Part shown: piece after piece, positions 8,195 to 17,000 of the stretch
Layout of the letters: every line of letters begins with the position of its first letter
Numbering within the stretch: the first letter of the stretch is position 1
Source: Duganella levis
GTDB taxonomy: Bacteria > Pseudomonadota > Gammaproteobacteria > Burkholderiales > Burkholderiaceae_D
Length of the DNA stretch: 64,000 bases
NCBI RefSeq assembly: GCF_009857605.1
Contig: NZ_WWCT01000006.1
Location: 186,001-250,000 of the forward strand
Direction: 5' to 3'
Position numbers and translations under genes: made by a program
Notes under the pieces: generated by a model
Seen by the model: only the letters and a program-made list of their open reading frames with translations
Told to the model about the DNA's origin: nothing
The model's database searches: none

Positions 8195-11100
8195 ATGACG
8201 ACTGCACGCGCTTCCCTGCTCCTGCATGCCGCCGTTGCCGCCCTTTGCGGCCTGCTTTTGTGCGCCCTGCCGCCGGCGCTGGCACAGCAACCGCCGGCAC
8301 GCCTGCTGGAACAATTCACCCATACCTCCTGGGGCGCGCTCGATAGCGCGCCGGTCGACATCCTCAGTATCGCCCAGACCAGCGATGGCTGGCTATGGCT
8401 GGCCGCCGGCACCGGCTTGTACCGCTTCGACGGCAAACGCTATGAACGGGTCGACAGCGTCGAAGGCCACGCGTTGCTGTCGTCGAATGTCCGCACTTTA
8501 TATGCGCCGCCGGAAGGCGGCTTGTGGGTCGGCTACCGCGTCGGTGGCGGCATCAGCTACTTCAGCCACAACCAGGTGCGCCACTTCGCCGCCGGCCAGG
8601 GCTTGCCGTCCGGCGCCATCACCAGCATTGCGCGCGCGCCGGACGGCGTGCTGTGGATCGCCGCGCGCGACGGCCTGGCGCGGCTGGACGGCGACCATTT
8701 CGTCACCATCGGCGCCGACTTCGGCCTGCCGGCGCGGCGCGCGCGCCAGGTGCTGTTCGACCGCAGCGGGCGCCAGTGGGTGGCCATGCAGGGCGGGATC
8801 TTCAGCCGCACCGACAGCCGCGCGCAGTTCATGCCGGCCTGGCCGCACGGGGATTTGAGCGGCATGGCGCTGGCGCCGGATGGCGCGCTGTGGGCCTCGG
8901 ACGTCGACAGTTACTATCGCCTGCAACCAGAGGCGCCCAGCGGCGACAGTAGCGCGCGCACGGCACTCCAGGGCAGCAATATGTATTTCGACCGCGAAGG
9001 CAACCAGTGGATCTTCCGCGCCGGCGGCCTGGAACGCCGCAACGCCGGCAGCAGCGAGTCGCAACGGCAGGATCTGAGCGGCGGCCTGCCGCAGAGCTTT
9101 TTCCAGGACCGCGAAGGCAATGTGTGGATCGGCACGTCGGCGGGCCTGAACCGCTTCCGCCACAACCGGCTGTTGACGCTACCGCTGCAAATGGTATTCA
9201 ACCACCCGGCGATTGCGCCGGTGACCGGCGGCGGCGTCTGGGCCGGCGACCGTGTCGGCGCGCTGCGCGTGCTGGGGCCAGAGGGCGAACGGCGCAGCGT
9301 GCTGTCCGGGCATATCTCGGCGCTGTACCGCGATCCGGACGGCGTGCTCTGGGCCGGCAATGACGAAGAAGTCTGGAGCGTGGAAGGCGGCCGCGTGGAA
9401 CGCTATCCGCTGCCGCCGGAAGCGCAGAGTTACGAGGTGCAGGCGCTGATCCGCGCCAGCGGCGGCGGCATGTGGGTGTCGGTGGTGCGCGAGGGCTTGT
9501 ATCTGCTGAAGGACGGCCAGTGGCGCCGCCAGCCGGCGCTGCCGCTGTCCACGCCTGGCATGGGCGACCAGTTCCCCACCTCGCTGGAAACCGGTAGTGA
9601 CGGTGCGCTGTGGGCCGGCTACATTCGCAACTACATCGTGCGCCTGGCCGACGGCAAAGTCGATATCTATAGCGCCGACCAGGGACTGGACCTGGGCCAC
9701 GTGCTGACCCTGCACCGCATCGGCACGGAACTGTGGGCCGGCGGCGAACGTGGCGTGGCCTGGTTTGACGGCCAGCGCTTCGCCACTCTGCACGGCTTGC
9801 GCGGCGAGATATTCCGCGGCGTGTCCGGCATTACCCGCAGCGCGCAGGGCGACCTGTGGCTGTTCGGCACCGAAGGCCTGAGCCGCATCACCGCCGCGCA
9901 GGTGGCGCGGGCCATGAGTACACCGGGCTATGAAGTGGAATACGAACGCTTCGATGCCCACGATGGCCTGCTGGGCGCCGCCTCGCAACTGCGGCCAATG
10001 CCGTCGCTGGTGATGGGCGACGACGGCCTGCTGTGGATGGCCACCGCCAACCGCATCAACTGGATCAATCCGGCCCACATCACGCGCAACCCGGTGCCGC
10101 CGGCGGTGCTGGTGCAGGACATCGCGGTCGGTGAGCAGCGCTACAGCCCCCTGCCCGGCCTGATGCTGCCCAAATCGACCAGCAACCTGCGCATCGACTA
10201 CACGGCGCTGAGCCTGAGCATTCCGGAGCGGGTGCGCTTCCGCTATCGCCTCGACGGCGTCGACAACGAGTGGCAAGATCCGGGTGCGCGCCGCCAGGCT
10301 TTCTACACCAACCTCGATCCGGGCGAATACCGCTTCCGCGTCATGGCGGCCAATGAAGACGGCGTATGGAATCCGCAGGAGGCCCAACTGGCCTTCAGCA
10401 TTCCGCCCACCTTCGTGGAAACCGCATGGTTCAAACTGGTGTGCGTGCTGGTGCTGGCGGCGCTGCTAGGAGCGGTGTACCGCCTGCGCCTGCGCCACGT
10501 CACCCGCCAGCTGCGCACGCGGCTGGAGGACCGCGCCGACGAGCGCGAACGCATCGCCCGCACGCTGCACGACACCTTCCTGCAAAGCGTGCAGGGGCTG
10601 ATGCTGCGCGTGCAGACGCTGCTCAAGCGCCTGCCGCCCGACGGCGAAGCCTATCAGTTGGTGGAGAAAATCCTGAACCAGGCCGACCAGGTGCTGGCCG
10701 AAGGCCGCAACCAGGTGCGCGGCCTGCGCAGCGTGCCGCACCTGGACGACCTGCCGCATATGTTCGGTGAACTGAGCCAGCACCTGCGCGAGGAGCACGC
10801 GGCCGACTTCGCGCTGATCGTCACCGGCCAACAGGCCACGCTGACCGAGTCCGCGCGCGAACACCTGTACCACATCGGCCGCGAGGCGCTACTGAACGCC
10901 TTCCGCCACTCCGGCGCCAGCCGCATCGAGCTGGAACTGGGCTATGCGGCCGATCACTTCACGCTGGTGGTGCGCGATGACGGCCGCGGCATCGATGAAA
11001 AAGTACTCGCGGCCGGCGAGCTGCCCGGCCACTGGGGCCTGATCGGCATGCGCGAACGGGCCATGAAAATCGATGCGGCGCTGGATCTGTGGTGCCGTCC

Positions 11101-11200
11101 CGGCATGGGCACGGTGGCACAGGTCAGCGCGCCGGGAGCGGCCGTGTATGAACGCAAGCCAGGCACGCTGCGGCGCTGGCTGATGCGCGAGGCCGCATAG
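8195..11200 (+). CDS. Two-component sensor histidine kinase with periplasmic beta-propeller
   Basis: 1001 residues. A signal peptide (about 1-30) is followed by a long two-component-regulator propeller region (about 45-640) with many repeats of the type DGVLWIAARDGLARLDG. A Y_Y_Y domain follows (about 670-745, VRFRYRLDGVDNEW, LDPGEYRFRVMAANEDGVWN), then one membrane helix (about 752-772). The cytoplasmic kinase is HisKA_3 type with phospho-acceptor His792 in ERIARTLHDTFLQS. Its HATPase domain has IGREALLNAFRHSGAS, VRDDGRGI and HWGLIGMRERA. The architecture is that of sensors of extracellular oligosaccharides or other ligands, but the ligand is not readable. The NarL regulator at 11209-11856 ends eight bases away in convergent orientation and is the likely partner. 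Confidence 0.93.
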   Translation: MTTARASLLLHAAVAALCGLLLCALPPALAQQPPARLLEQFTHTSWGALDSAPVDILSIAQTSDGWLWLAAGTGLYRFDGKRYERVDSVEGHALLSSNVRTLYAPPEGGLWVGYRVGGGISYFSHNQVRHFAAGQGLPSGAITSIARAPDGVLWIAARDGLARLDGDHFVTIGADFGLPARRARQVLFDRSGRQWVAMQGGIFSRTDSRAQFMPAWPHGDLSGMALAPDGALWASDVDSYYRLQPEAPSGDSSARTALQGSNMYFDREGNQWIFRAGGLERRNAGSSESQRQDLSGGLPQSFFQDREGNVWIGTSAGLNRFRHNRLLTLPLQMVFNHPAIAPVTGGGVWAGDRVGALRVLGPEGERRSVLSGHISALYRDPDGVLWAGNDEEVWSVEGGRVERYPLPPEAQSYEVQALIRASGGGMWVSVVREGLYLLKDGQWRRQPALPLSTPGMGDQFPTSLETGSDGALWAGYIRNYIVRLADGKVDIYSADQGLDLGHVLTLHRIGTELWAGGERGVAWFDGQRFATLHGLRGEIFRGVSGITRSAQGDLWLFGTEGLSRITAAQVARAMSTPGYEVEYERFDAHDGLLGAASQLRPMPSLVMGDDGLLWMATANRINWINPAHITRNPVPPAVLVQDIAVGEQRYSPLPGLMLPKSTSNLRIDYTALSLSIPERVRFRYRLDGVDNEWQDPGARRQAFYTNLDPGEYRFRVMAANEDGVWNPQEAQLAFSIPPTFVETAWFKLVCVLVLAALLGAVYRLRLRHVTRQLRTRLEDRADERERIARTLHDTFLQSVQGLMLRVQTLLKRLPPDGEAYQLVEKILNQADQVLAEGRNQVRGLRSVPHLDDLPHMFGELSQHLREEHAADFALIVTGQQATLTESAREHLYHIGREALLNAFRHSGASRIELELGYAADHFTLVVRDDGRGIDEKVLAAGELPGHWGLIGMRERAMKIDAALDLWCRPGMGTVAQVSAPGAAVYERKPGTLRRWLMREAA

Positions 11201-11208
11201 GTATTGGA

Positions 11209-11856
11209 TTACTGGATCACGCCGCAGGAATGCAGGTCCAGGATGCCGCGCTCGATGGCCAGCGTGACCGCGTGCGTGCGGTCGCTGGCATTCAGCTTGG
11301 CCAGGATGCTCTTCATGTGGACCTTGACGGTTTCTTCCGAAATCGCCAGATGCATGCCGATGCGCTTGTTGCTCTGGCCTCCGGCCACCAGTTGCAGCAC
11401 TTCGGTTTCGCGCTTGCTCAACGCGCCTTCGTGCCAGTGTTCGGCGATGCCGCTGGCGACCGCCGCCGGAATGCTGCGGCGCCCCTCGTGCACGGTGCGG
11501 ATGGTCGCCAGCAGCTCCTTGCGCAGCATGCTCTTGAGCAGGTAGCCGGCGGCGCCGGCGGCGATGGCGCGCTGCGCCAGCACATCGCCCTCATACGTGG
11601 TCAGCACCACGATGCGGGCGTTGGGGAATTCCTTGCGGATGGCGATGGTGGCGTCGATGCCGTTCATGTCCGGCATCTGGATGTCCATCAGCGTGACGTC
11701 CGGCTGCAGGCGGCGGTAAGCTTCCACGGCTTGCACGCCGTTGGTGGCCTCTTCCAGCAGCTGCATGTCCTCCTCATCGGCGATCACGCTGGCTATGCCT
11801 TCGCGGAACATCGGGTGGTCGTCCACGCTCAGGATCTTGATAGGCGGGGCAGTCAT
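11209..11856 (-). CDS. NarL/FixJ-family response regulator, likely partner of adjacent kinase
   Basis: 215 residues from the ATG at 11856 (MTAPPIKILSVDDHP); an in-frame ATG at 11880 would add eight residues. The receiver is canonical, with D12-D13, phospho-acceptor D58 (TLMDIQMPDMNG) and Lys in GYLLKS. The LuxR-type DNA-binding domain reads LSKRETEVLQLVAGGQSNKRIGMHL with ISEETVKVHMKSILAKL. Convergent with the HisKA_3 kinase gene; NarL regulators normally pair with that kinase class. Paralogous to the regulator at 4170-4808. Confidence 0.92.
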   Translation of the reverse strand: MTAPPIKILSVDDHPMFREGIASVIADEEDMQLLEEATNGVQAVEAYRRLQPDVTLMDIQMPDMNGIDATIAIRKEFPNARIVVLTTYEGDVLAQRAIAAGAAGYLLKSMLRKELLATIRTVHEGRRSIPAAVASGIAEHWHEGALSKRETEVLQLVAGGQSNKRIGMHLAISEETVKVHMKSILAKLNASDRTHAVTLAIERGILDLHSCGVIQ

Positions 11857-12039
11857 AGGCGTCTCGTACTTCTCGTACATCGTGGATAAAATTCTGGCAT
11901 GTAGCGCAAGGATGCCACAGGCGCAAGGGTCTGGCTATACCTCCATCTAGGGATGGCCATCCTCCCGGATCGGGGCGTGGCAAACGCGCTGGAAAAGCTT
12001 AATCTTCTAGTCACCAGTTTTTCAATTTAGGAGAGTGAC

Positions 12040-12735
12040 ATGCGAGTGGATACCCGATCCTGGCCTCAGTCTGCCGTCGGCGGCACCGGTAACACCAACG
12101 GCATCGTCCAGCAAGGCGATAAAGTCCATGTGCTGATCGCACATTCGGACCCGATCGTCAACGCCGGCCTGGCCGCCCTGCTGAGCGCCAACAGCGACAT
12201 GCAGATCACCGTTGCCAGCAGCGAGGCGGCCAGCCTTGGCGGCGCCGACGTGATCGTCCTCGATCACCGCAACGGCCTGGAACACATGCGCCGCGCCGCC
12301 AACGCCCACCACGGCGACAGCCAGCCGCGCGTGCTGATCGTCACCCAGCTGGAACGCGAATGGGAAGTGCGCACCGCGATGATGGCCGGCGTGCACGGCT
12401 ACCTGCTGCAAAACTCGGATGCGGAACAGCTGCTGACCGCCGTGCGCACGCTGAGCCGCGGCATGCGCTACCTGAGCGCGGACCTGAGCCGCTGCGTGGC
12501 CGACAGCTTTACCCGCATCGGCCTGACCAGCCGCGAGACCGACGTGCTGCAACTGCTGGCCCAGGGCCAGTGCAACAAGTCGATCGCGCGGGAGCTGGGC
12601 ATCGGCGTCGGCACCGTCAAAACCCACGTCAAAGGCCTTTTTGACAAGCTTGGCGCAACGGCACGCACCCATGCCGTGGTGCTGGCCACGCGGCGCGGCC
12701 TGGTGGGCGATTCGGCCGCCTCCCAGGCGCACTAA
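12040..12735 (+). CDS. LuxR-type regulator with degenerate (pseudo-)receiver domain
   Basis: 231 residues, good AGGAGAG site before the ATG at 12040. The C-terminal LuxR helix-turn-helix is intact (LTSRETDVLQLLAQGQCNKSIAREL, GTVKTHVKGLFDKL). The N-terminal domain aligns with a NarL receiver, but the acidic pair that binds magnesium is replaced by His35-Ser36 (IAHSDP instead of the usual VDDHP) and the conserved Lys is Gln124 (GYLLQN). Asp75 remains at the acceptor position (VIVLDHRNG). It probably does not respond to phosphorylation in the normal way. No kinase lies next to it on the same strand. Its target is unknown; a small Cys/His protein and a TonB receptor follow. Confidence 0.88.
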   Translation: MRVDTRSWPQSAVGGTGNTNGIVQQGDKVHVLIAHSDPIVNAGLAALLSANSDMQITVASSEAASLGGADVIVLDHRNGLEHMRRAANAHHGDSQPRVLIVTQLEREWEVRTAMMAGVHGYLLQNSDAEQLLTAVRTLSRGMRYLSADLSRCVADSFTRIGLTSRETDVLQLLAQGQCNKSIARELGIGVGTVKTHVKGLFDKLGATARTHAVVLATRRGLVGDSAASQAH

Positions 12736-12762
12736 CGCGGAAACCGTTGTCTAACATGGTAG

Positions 12763-12784
12763 ATCCCCTGTAAAATCAGGGGAT
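12763..12784. terminator. Perfect 8-bp hairpin after the LuxR gene
   Basis: ATCCCCTG (12763-12770) and CAGGGGAT (12777-12784) form a perfect stem with loop TAAAAT, 27 bases after the LuxR-gene stop. There is no T-run, so termination would be weak. The right arm covers the ATG at 12783, the first possible start of the next gene, so the hairpin could also hide that start. Confidence 0.45.
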
Positions 12785-13121
12785 GCATGCCCCGGCCATC
12801 ACTATGAGCACTCCACATCGCCAGACGCGTTATCAACGCGTCATGATGTTCTTCGTGCTGATGTTCCTGGCGTTGCAGCTGATCGGCGCGAGTTCGCATA
12901 CCCACGCCTACACCGAGCATGAGCCGGATTGCGCGGCCTGCGCGGTGGTTCACCTGCCTGCCGGCGGCGTGCCGCCGGCCACTTTGCTGGTGGCCCCGGT
13001 CGCGCTGCAAAGCAGCAGCCTGCCGGTGCTGGCGCCACGCACTGTGGTGCGCGCTGCGCAAACCGGCTACCTCATGCCACCGTCTCACGCGCCGCCCGGC
13101 GTTGCTGTTTTCTCCATCTGA
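12783..13121 (+). CDS. Small membrane-anchored Cys/His protein, DUF2946-like
   Basis: 112 residues if started at 12783, or 105 from the ATG at 12804; neither has a clear ribosome site and the first is inside a hairpin. One N-terminal hydrophobic helix (VMMFFVLMFLALQLIGASS) is followed by HTHAYTEHE, then DCAACAVVH, and a proline-rich end (MPPSHAPPG). This pattern (helix, His cluster, CxxC, PPxHxPP tail) resembles DUF2946-type proteins found beside metal-related TonB receptors. A TonB receptor starts 79 bases downstream. A metal-binding or metal-sensing role is inference only. Confidence 0.65.
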   Translation: MHAPAITMSTPHRQTRYQRVMMFFVLMFLALQLIGASSHTHAYTEHEPDCAACAVVHLPAGGVPPATLLVAPVALQSSSLPVLAPRTVVRAAQTGYLMPPSHAPPGVAVFSI

Positions 13122-13200
13122 ATTTTAATCGCTGCATTGCTGCCCACTCCTGCGCGAGGGGACCAGTGCATCGTCACGTCTGTATATTCAAGGATTTAAC

Positions 13201-15354
13201 ATGCAACACAAGCCACAACTCCGTATTCTGCCCCTGCTGATCGCCGCCGCTTTCTATGCCAACCATGCTTATGCGGAGGATGCCGCCCCTGACGCCAATG
13301 CCAGCGCCACCGCGCCGGACGCCGCGCCGATGCAGCAAGTGGAAGTCACCGCCGCTCACCTGAAGAGCGCGCGCATCGACCTGTCGCCGAACGTCGGCAC
13401 CACCATCTACAGCATCGACAAACATATGGTCGACCAGCTGGGCCAGGGCGACAACACGCCGTTCAACGAAGTGCTGCTGCGTCTTCCGGGCGTGAGCCAG
13501 GATTCCAAGGGCTCGGGTTCGATCCACGTGCGCGACGACCACGCCAACGTGCAGTACCGCGTCAACGGCGTGCAGCTGCCGGAATCGATCAGCGGTTTCG
13601 GCCAGTCGATCGACACCCGTTTCGTCGAATCGACCGATTTCATCACCGGCGCGCTGCCGGCCCAATTCGGCCTGCGCACCGCCGGCATCGTCGACATCCA
13701 GACCAAGGAAGGCCTGCCGCAATCGGGCGGCCGCGTGGGTGTGCTGGTCGGCAGCCACGATCAGATCCAGCCGAGCGCGGAATTCTTCGGCACCCAGGGC
13801 GCCTTTAACTACTATCTGTCCGGCAGCTACCTGACCAACAAGCTGGGGATCGAGAATCCGCTGCCGACCACCAGCGCGCTGCACGACAAGACCAACCAGA
13901 CCAAGTCGTTCGGCGTGCTGTCCTACTTCCTGGACGATAACACCCGCCTGGGCCTGATGTTCGGCACCTACAACGGCCGCTTCCAGATTCCGAACAATCC
14001 GAATCAGGAACCGGCATTCGCCGTCACCGGTGCCACCGCGCCCGACTCGGCGCAACTGGACGAAAACCAGCGCGAGAAAAACCGCTTCCTGGTGCTGTCG
14101 CTGCAAAAAAGCCTGGGCGACCTGAATTACCAGGTCTCGGCCTTCCATCAGTATTCGGAACTGCACTACACGCCAGACGCGATCGGCGACCTGGCCTACA
14201 ACGGCGTCGCATCCAACACGCTGCGCTCGAACACCGCCAACGGCCTGCAATTCGACGCCAGCTACAAGCTGAATGACCAGCACACCATCCGCAGCGGCCT
14301 GGCCTACACCCGCCAGACCACGCACAGCGACAACACCGTGGGCGTGTTTGACCTGAACGACGACGGCACCCAGGCCAGCACCGATCCGCGCACCATCATC
14401 GACAACAGCAGCAAGACCGGCAAGCTGTCCAGCATCTACCTGCAGGACGAATGGCACATCACCGCGCCGCTGACCGTCAACTACGGCGTGCGCTTCGATA
14501 AAGTGGATGCCTTCGTCAACGAGCAGCAATGGAGCCCGCGCATCAACGTGGCCTACCAGCTGGCCAAGGGCACGGCGCTGCACGCCGGCTACTCGCGCTA
14601 CTTCACGCCGCCGCCGCAGGAACTGGCGGCGCAGTCCAGCATCGACAAATACGCCGGCACCTCGAACGCGCCGGAAGTGGGCGTGTCGGATAACGTCAAA
14701 TCCGAACGCACCAACTACTACGACATCGGCATCAGCCACCAGCTGACGCCACAGCTGACCGTGACGGCGGACGCCTACTACAAGAAAATCCGCAACATGC
14801 TGGATGAAGGCCAGTTCGGCCAGGCGCTGATCCTGTCGCCGTTCAACTACGATCGCGGCTACGCCAAGGGCCTGGAGCTGTCCGGCGTCTACAGCGAGAA
14901 AAACTGGGGCACCTTCCTCAACGTGACCACGCAGAAGGCGGAAGGCACCAACATCACTTCCGGCCAATCGCTGTTTGGCCCGGACGAATTGGCCTACATC
15001 GCCAACCACTACATCCACGTGGACCACGACCAGACGGTAACGGTATCGGGCGGCGCCCACTACCACTTCGGCGATTCGCAGGTCAGCGGCGATTTCCTGT
15101 ACGGCAGCGGCCTGCGTCTGACGCCTGACAACGGCGCGCCGAACTCCGGCCACCTGCCGCACTACGCCACCGTCAACCTGGCGCTGACCCACACCTGGAA
15201 AGCGACCCCGGTCGGCACCGTGGAAGGCCGCCTGGCGCTGATCAACGCCTTCGACAAAGTCTACCTGCTGCGTGACGGTTCGGGCGTCGGCGTCGGTGCA
15301 CCGCAGTACGGCGAACGCCGCTCCATCTACGCTGGTTTGTCGACCAGCTTCTAA
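13201..15354 (+). CDS. TonB-dependent outer-membrane receptor
   Basis: 717 residues; signal peptide ends at HAYA. A plug domain (about 50-190: QQVEVTAAHLKSARIDL, NEVLLRLPGVSQDSKGSGSIHVR, YRVNGVQLPES) is followed by a beta-barrel ending in Phe (GLSTSF), as outer-membrane insertion requires. AAGGAT before the ATG at 13201. The upstream small Cys/His protein hints at a metal such as copper or cobalt as cargo, but the receptor itself gives no direct proof. No TonB/ExbBD genes are nearby. Confidence 0.9.
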   Translation: MQHKPQLRILPLLIAAAFYANHAYAEDAAPDANASATAPDAAPMQQVEVTAAHLKSARIDLSPNVGTTIYSIDKHMVDQLGQGDNTPFNEVLLRLPGVSQDSKGSGSIHVRDDHANVQYRVNGVQLPESISGFGQSIDTRFVESTDFITGALPAQFGLRTAGIVDIQTKEGLPQSGGRVGVLVGSHDQIQPSAEFFGTQGAFNYYLSGSYLTNKLGIENPLPTTSALHDKTNQTKSFGVLSYFLDDNTRLGLMFGTYNGRFQIPNNPNQEPAFAVTGATAPDSAQLDENQREKNRFLVLSLQKSLGDLNYQVSAFHQYSELHYTPDAIGDLAYNGVASNTLRSNTANGLQFDASYKLNDQHTIRSGLAYTRQTTHSDNTVGVFDLNDDGTQASTDPRTIIDNSSKTGKLSSIYLQDEWHITAPLTVNYGVRFDKVDAFVNEQQWSPRINVAYQLAKGTALHAGYSRYFTPPPQELAAQSSIDKYAGTSNAPEVGVSDNVKSERTNYYDIGISHQLTPQLTVTADAYYKKIRNMLDEGQFGQALILSPFNYDRGYAKGLELSGVYSEKNWGTFLNVTTQKAEGTNITSGQSLFGPDELAYIANHYIHVDHDQTVTVSGGAHYHFGDSQVSGDFLYGSGLRLTPDNGAPNSGHLPHYATVNLALTHTWKATPVGTVEGRLALINAFDKVYLLRDGSGVGVGAPQYGERRSIYAGLSTSF

Positions 15355-15362
15355 AGTCGGCG

Positions 15363-15391
15363 GTGCTGCACGGCGATACTGCGTGCAGCAC
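15363..15391 (+). terminator. 10-bp hairpin downstream of TonB receptor
   Basis: GTGCTGCACG (15363-15372) pairs perfectly with CGTGCAGCAC (15382-15391) over a nine-base loop, starting eight bases after the receptor stop. The following bases (CCACTGATA) are not T-rich, so it may act as a weak terminator or as an mRNA 3'-end stabiliser. Confidence 0.55.
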
Positions 15392-15478
15392 CCACTGATA
15401 CCTGAACGCCAGCGCTTTCAGATTGCATATTTCGTAACGTATAATCGGCCGTTGTCCTTTCCTTAAGGTGGCCCGAAT

Positions 15479-16183
15479 ATGATCGATCTTGCGCTGGCGT
15501 TTTATCTGGTCCTGGCTCTCCCTTCCCAACAGCTATGGCGCAGCATTCACAAGAGCGATAAGCCCAAGCGGTCGCGCGCGCAGCGCTACCTCGGCACCAT
15601 CCGCAGCATAGGCCTGACGTTGATCGCACTGGTGGCAGCCTGTTGGTGGAGTGGCCACACCGCATCCGACCTTGGGCTGGGCGTTCCGGCCTCCGGCGCC
15701 GCCCTCTGGTGCCTGCTGATTCCGATCATCGGCCTGCCCCTGCTGCACTACGCCGGCAAGGCGCGCGAAGCGAAAATGCCTCCCGAAAAAGTCGCGCAGA
15801 TGTATGAGCAGGTGCGCGCCAGCGACGCCTTGCCACGCACCTCCGGCGAAATGAAACTGTTCGTGCTGACCACGCTGTTCATCGGCGGCGGCTGGGAGCT
15901 GCTGTATCGCGGCTTTCTCACGCTGGTGCTGACACCCCTGGTCGGCACCTGGGGCGCGGTGCTGATCGCCGGCGTGGCGTATGGCGCCGGCCATGGCTAC
16001 AGCAATCCCAAACAAATCACCCTCAGCATCGTCTCCGCTATTTTGTTCAGCGTGGGCTATGTGCTGACCGGTAGCCTGTGGTGGCTGATCGTGGTCCATA
16101 TCGGCATACCGCTGATGGGCGCCATCAGCTGCTACAAGATCCTGAACCAGCAACCGAACGGAGAAGCACATGCGATTTCTTAA
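15479..16183 (+). CDS. CPBP-family intramembrane protein (Rce1-like), motif altered
   Basis: 234 residues with about seven hydrophobic segments. The CPBP (CaaX-protease and bacteriocin-processing) motifs can be found: W139-E140-L-L-Y-R144 for the usual EExxxR, AYGAGH for FxxxH, and the third-motif His in IVVHIGIP. The first glutamate of EExxxR is Trp, which would be expected to weaken or abolish classic proteolysis. The last 14 bases overlap the start of the rhombotarget lipoprotein gene, and rhombosortase follows, so this is the first gene of a three-gene unit. It may be an accessory membrane factor for that system. Confidence 0.78.
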   Translation: MIDLALAFYLVLALPSQQLWRSIHKSDKPKRSRAQRYLGTIRSIGLTLIALVAACWWSGHTASDLGLGVPASGAALWCLLIPIIGLPLLHYAGKAREAKMPPEKVAQMYEQVRASDALPRTSGEMKLFVLTTLFIGGGWELLYRGFLTLVLTPLVGTWGAVLIAGVAYGAGHGYSNPKQITLSIVSAILFSVGYVLTGSLWWLIVVHIGIPLMGAISCYKILNQQPNGEAHAIS

Positions 16184-17000
16184 AGCCCTGTTGATCATTG
16201 CGGTCGCCGCCGGCCTGAGTGGCTGCGTCGGCTGGCGCAGTCCTGATGGTGCCAAGCAGACCGGCAGCCTGGTCGACTACCTCTATCCGAATGCGAAAGA
16301 GGCTCCGACCCTGGCGCCAAGCGTGGTCAAACTGCGGCCGCCGGTCAAGGTAGGCATTGCCTTCGTGCCCGGCGCGAACTGGAACAACGGCTTGTCGGAA
16401 GCCGCCAAGATCAAATTGCTGGAGCGCGTGCGCGACTCGTTCGCAAAGCATCAGTACATCGGCAAGATCGAAATCATTCCAAGCCAGTACCTGCAAGCCA
16501 AGGGCGGCTTCACCAACCTGGAACAGGTGGCGCGCATGTTCGACGTGGAGGTGGTCACCCTGCTCTCCTACGACCAGGTGCAGTTCAATGACACCAACGC
16601 GCTGTCGGTGCTGTACTGGACCATCATCGGCGCCTACGTGATCCACGGCGACCAGTATGACGTGCAAACCATGGTTGATGCCGCCGTGTTCGACGTCCAG
16701 AGCCACAAGCTGCTGTTCCGCGCGCCGGGCACCAGCCGCGTCAAAGGCGGCGCGACGTGGGCAGGTCTCAGTGAAAAACAGCGGCTGGCTGCAGGCGAAG
16801 GCTATGCACGCGCGGTCGACCAGCTGATCCCGCAACTGCAAACGGAATTGGACGGCTTCCGCGAACGGATCAAGAACAACGCCAACTATCAGGTCGAGAA
16901 CAAGGCCGGCTACAAAGGCGGCGGCGCCATGGGCTGGATCAGCCTTGCGCTGGCAGCATTGCTGGCCGGCGTGGCGTACGCGGTTCGCCGCCATGCCTGA
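16170..17000 (+). CDS. Rhombotarget lipoprotein with GlyGly-CTERM tail
   Basis: 276 residues. The N-terminus is a lipoprotein signal with lipobox LSGC (Cys19). The C-terminus is a GlyGly-CTERM sorting signal: GYKGGGAMG, one hydrophobic helix (WISLALAALLAGVAYAV), then basic RRHA. GlyGly-CTERM tails are processed by rhombosortase, and the rhombosortase gene starts inside this gene's end (8-base overlap), matching the known pairing of a dedicated lipoprotein target with its rhombosortase. Central region unassigned (KVGIAFVPGANWNNGLSE, IEIIPSQYLQ). The product would be lipid-anchored at one end and cleaved at the other. Confidence 0.87.
   Translation: MRFLKALLIIAVAAGLSGCVGWRSPDGAKQTGSLVDYLYPNAKEAPTLAPSVVKLRPPVKVGIAFVPGANWNNGLSEAAKIKLLERVRDSFAKHQYIGKIEIIPSQYLQAKGGFTNLEQVARMFDVEVVTLLSYDQVQFNDTNALSVLYWTIIGAYVIHGDQYDVQTMVDAAVFDVQSHKLLFRAPGTSRVKGGATWAGLSEKQRLAAGEGYARAVDQLIPQLQTELDGFRERIKNNANYQVENKAGYKGGGAMGWISLALAALLAGVAYAVRRHA

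Noticed and set aside
13174..15192. 672-codon open frame antisense to the first TonB receptor
   Set aside because: Arg/Val/His-rich shadow; the receptor in the other strand has signal peptide, plug and barrel end.
16945..16992. TTG start extending rhombosortase upstream
   Set aside because: The added residues (RWQHCWPAWRTRFAA) are not hydrophobic and no ribosome site precedes them.
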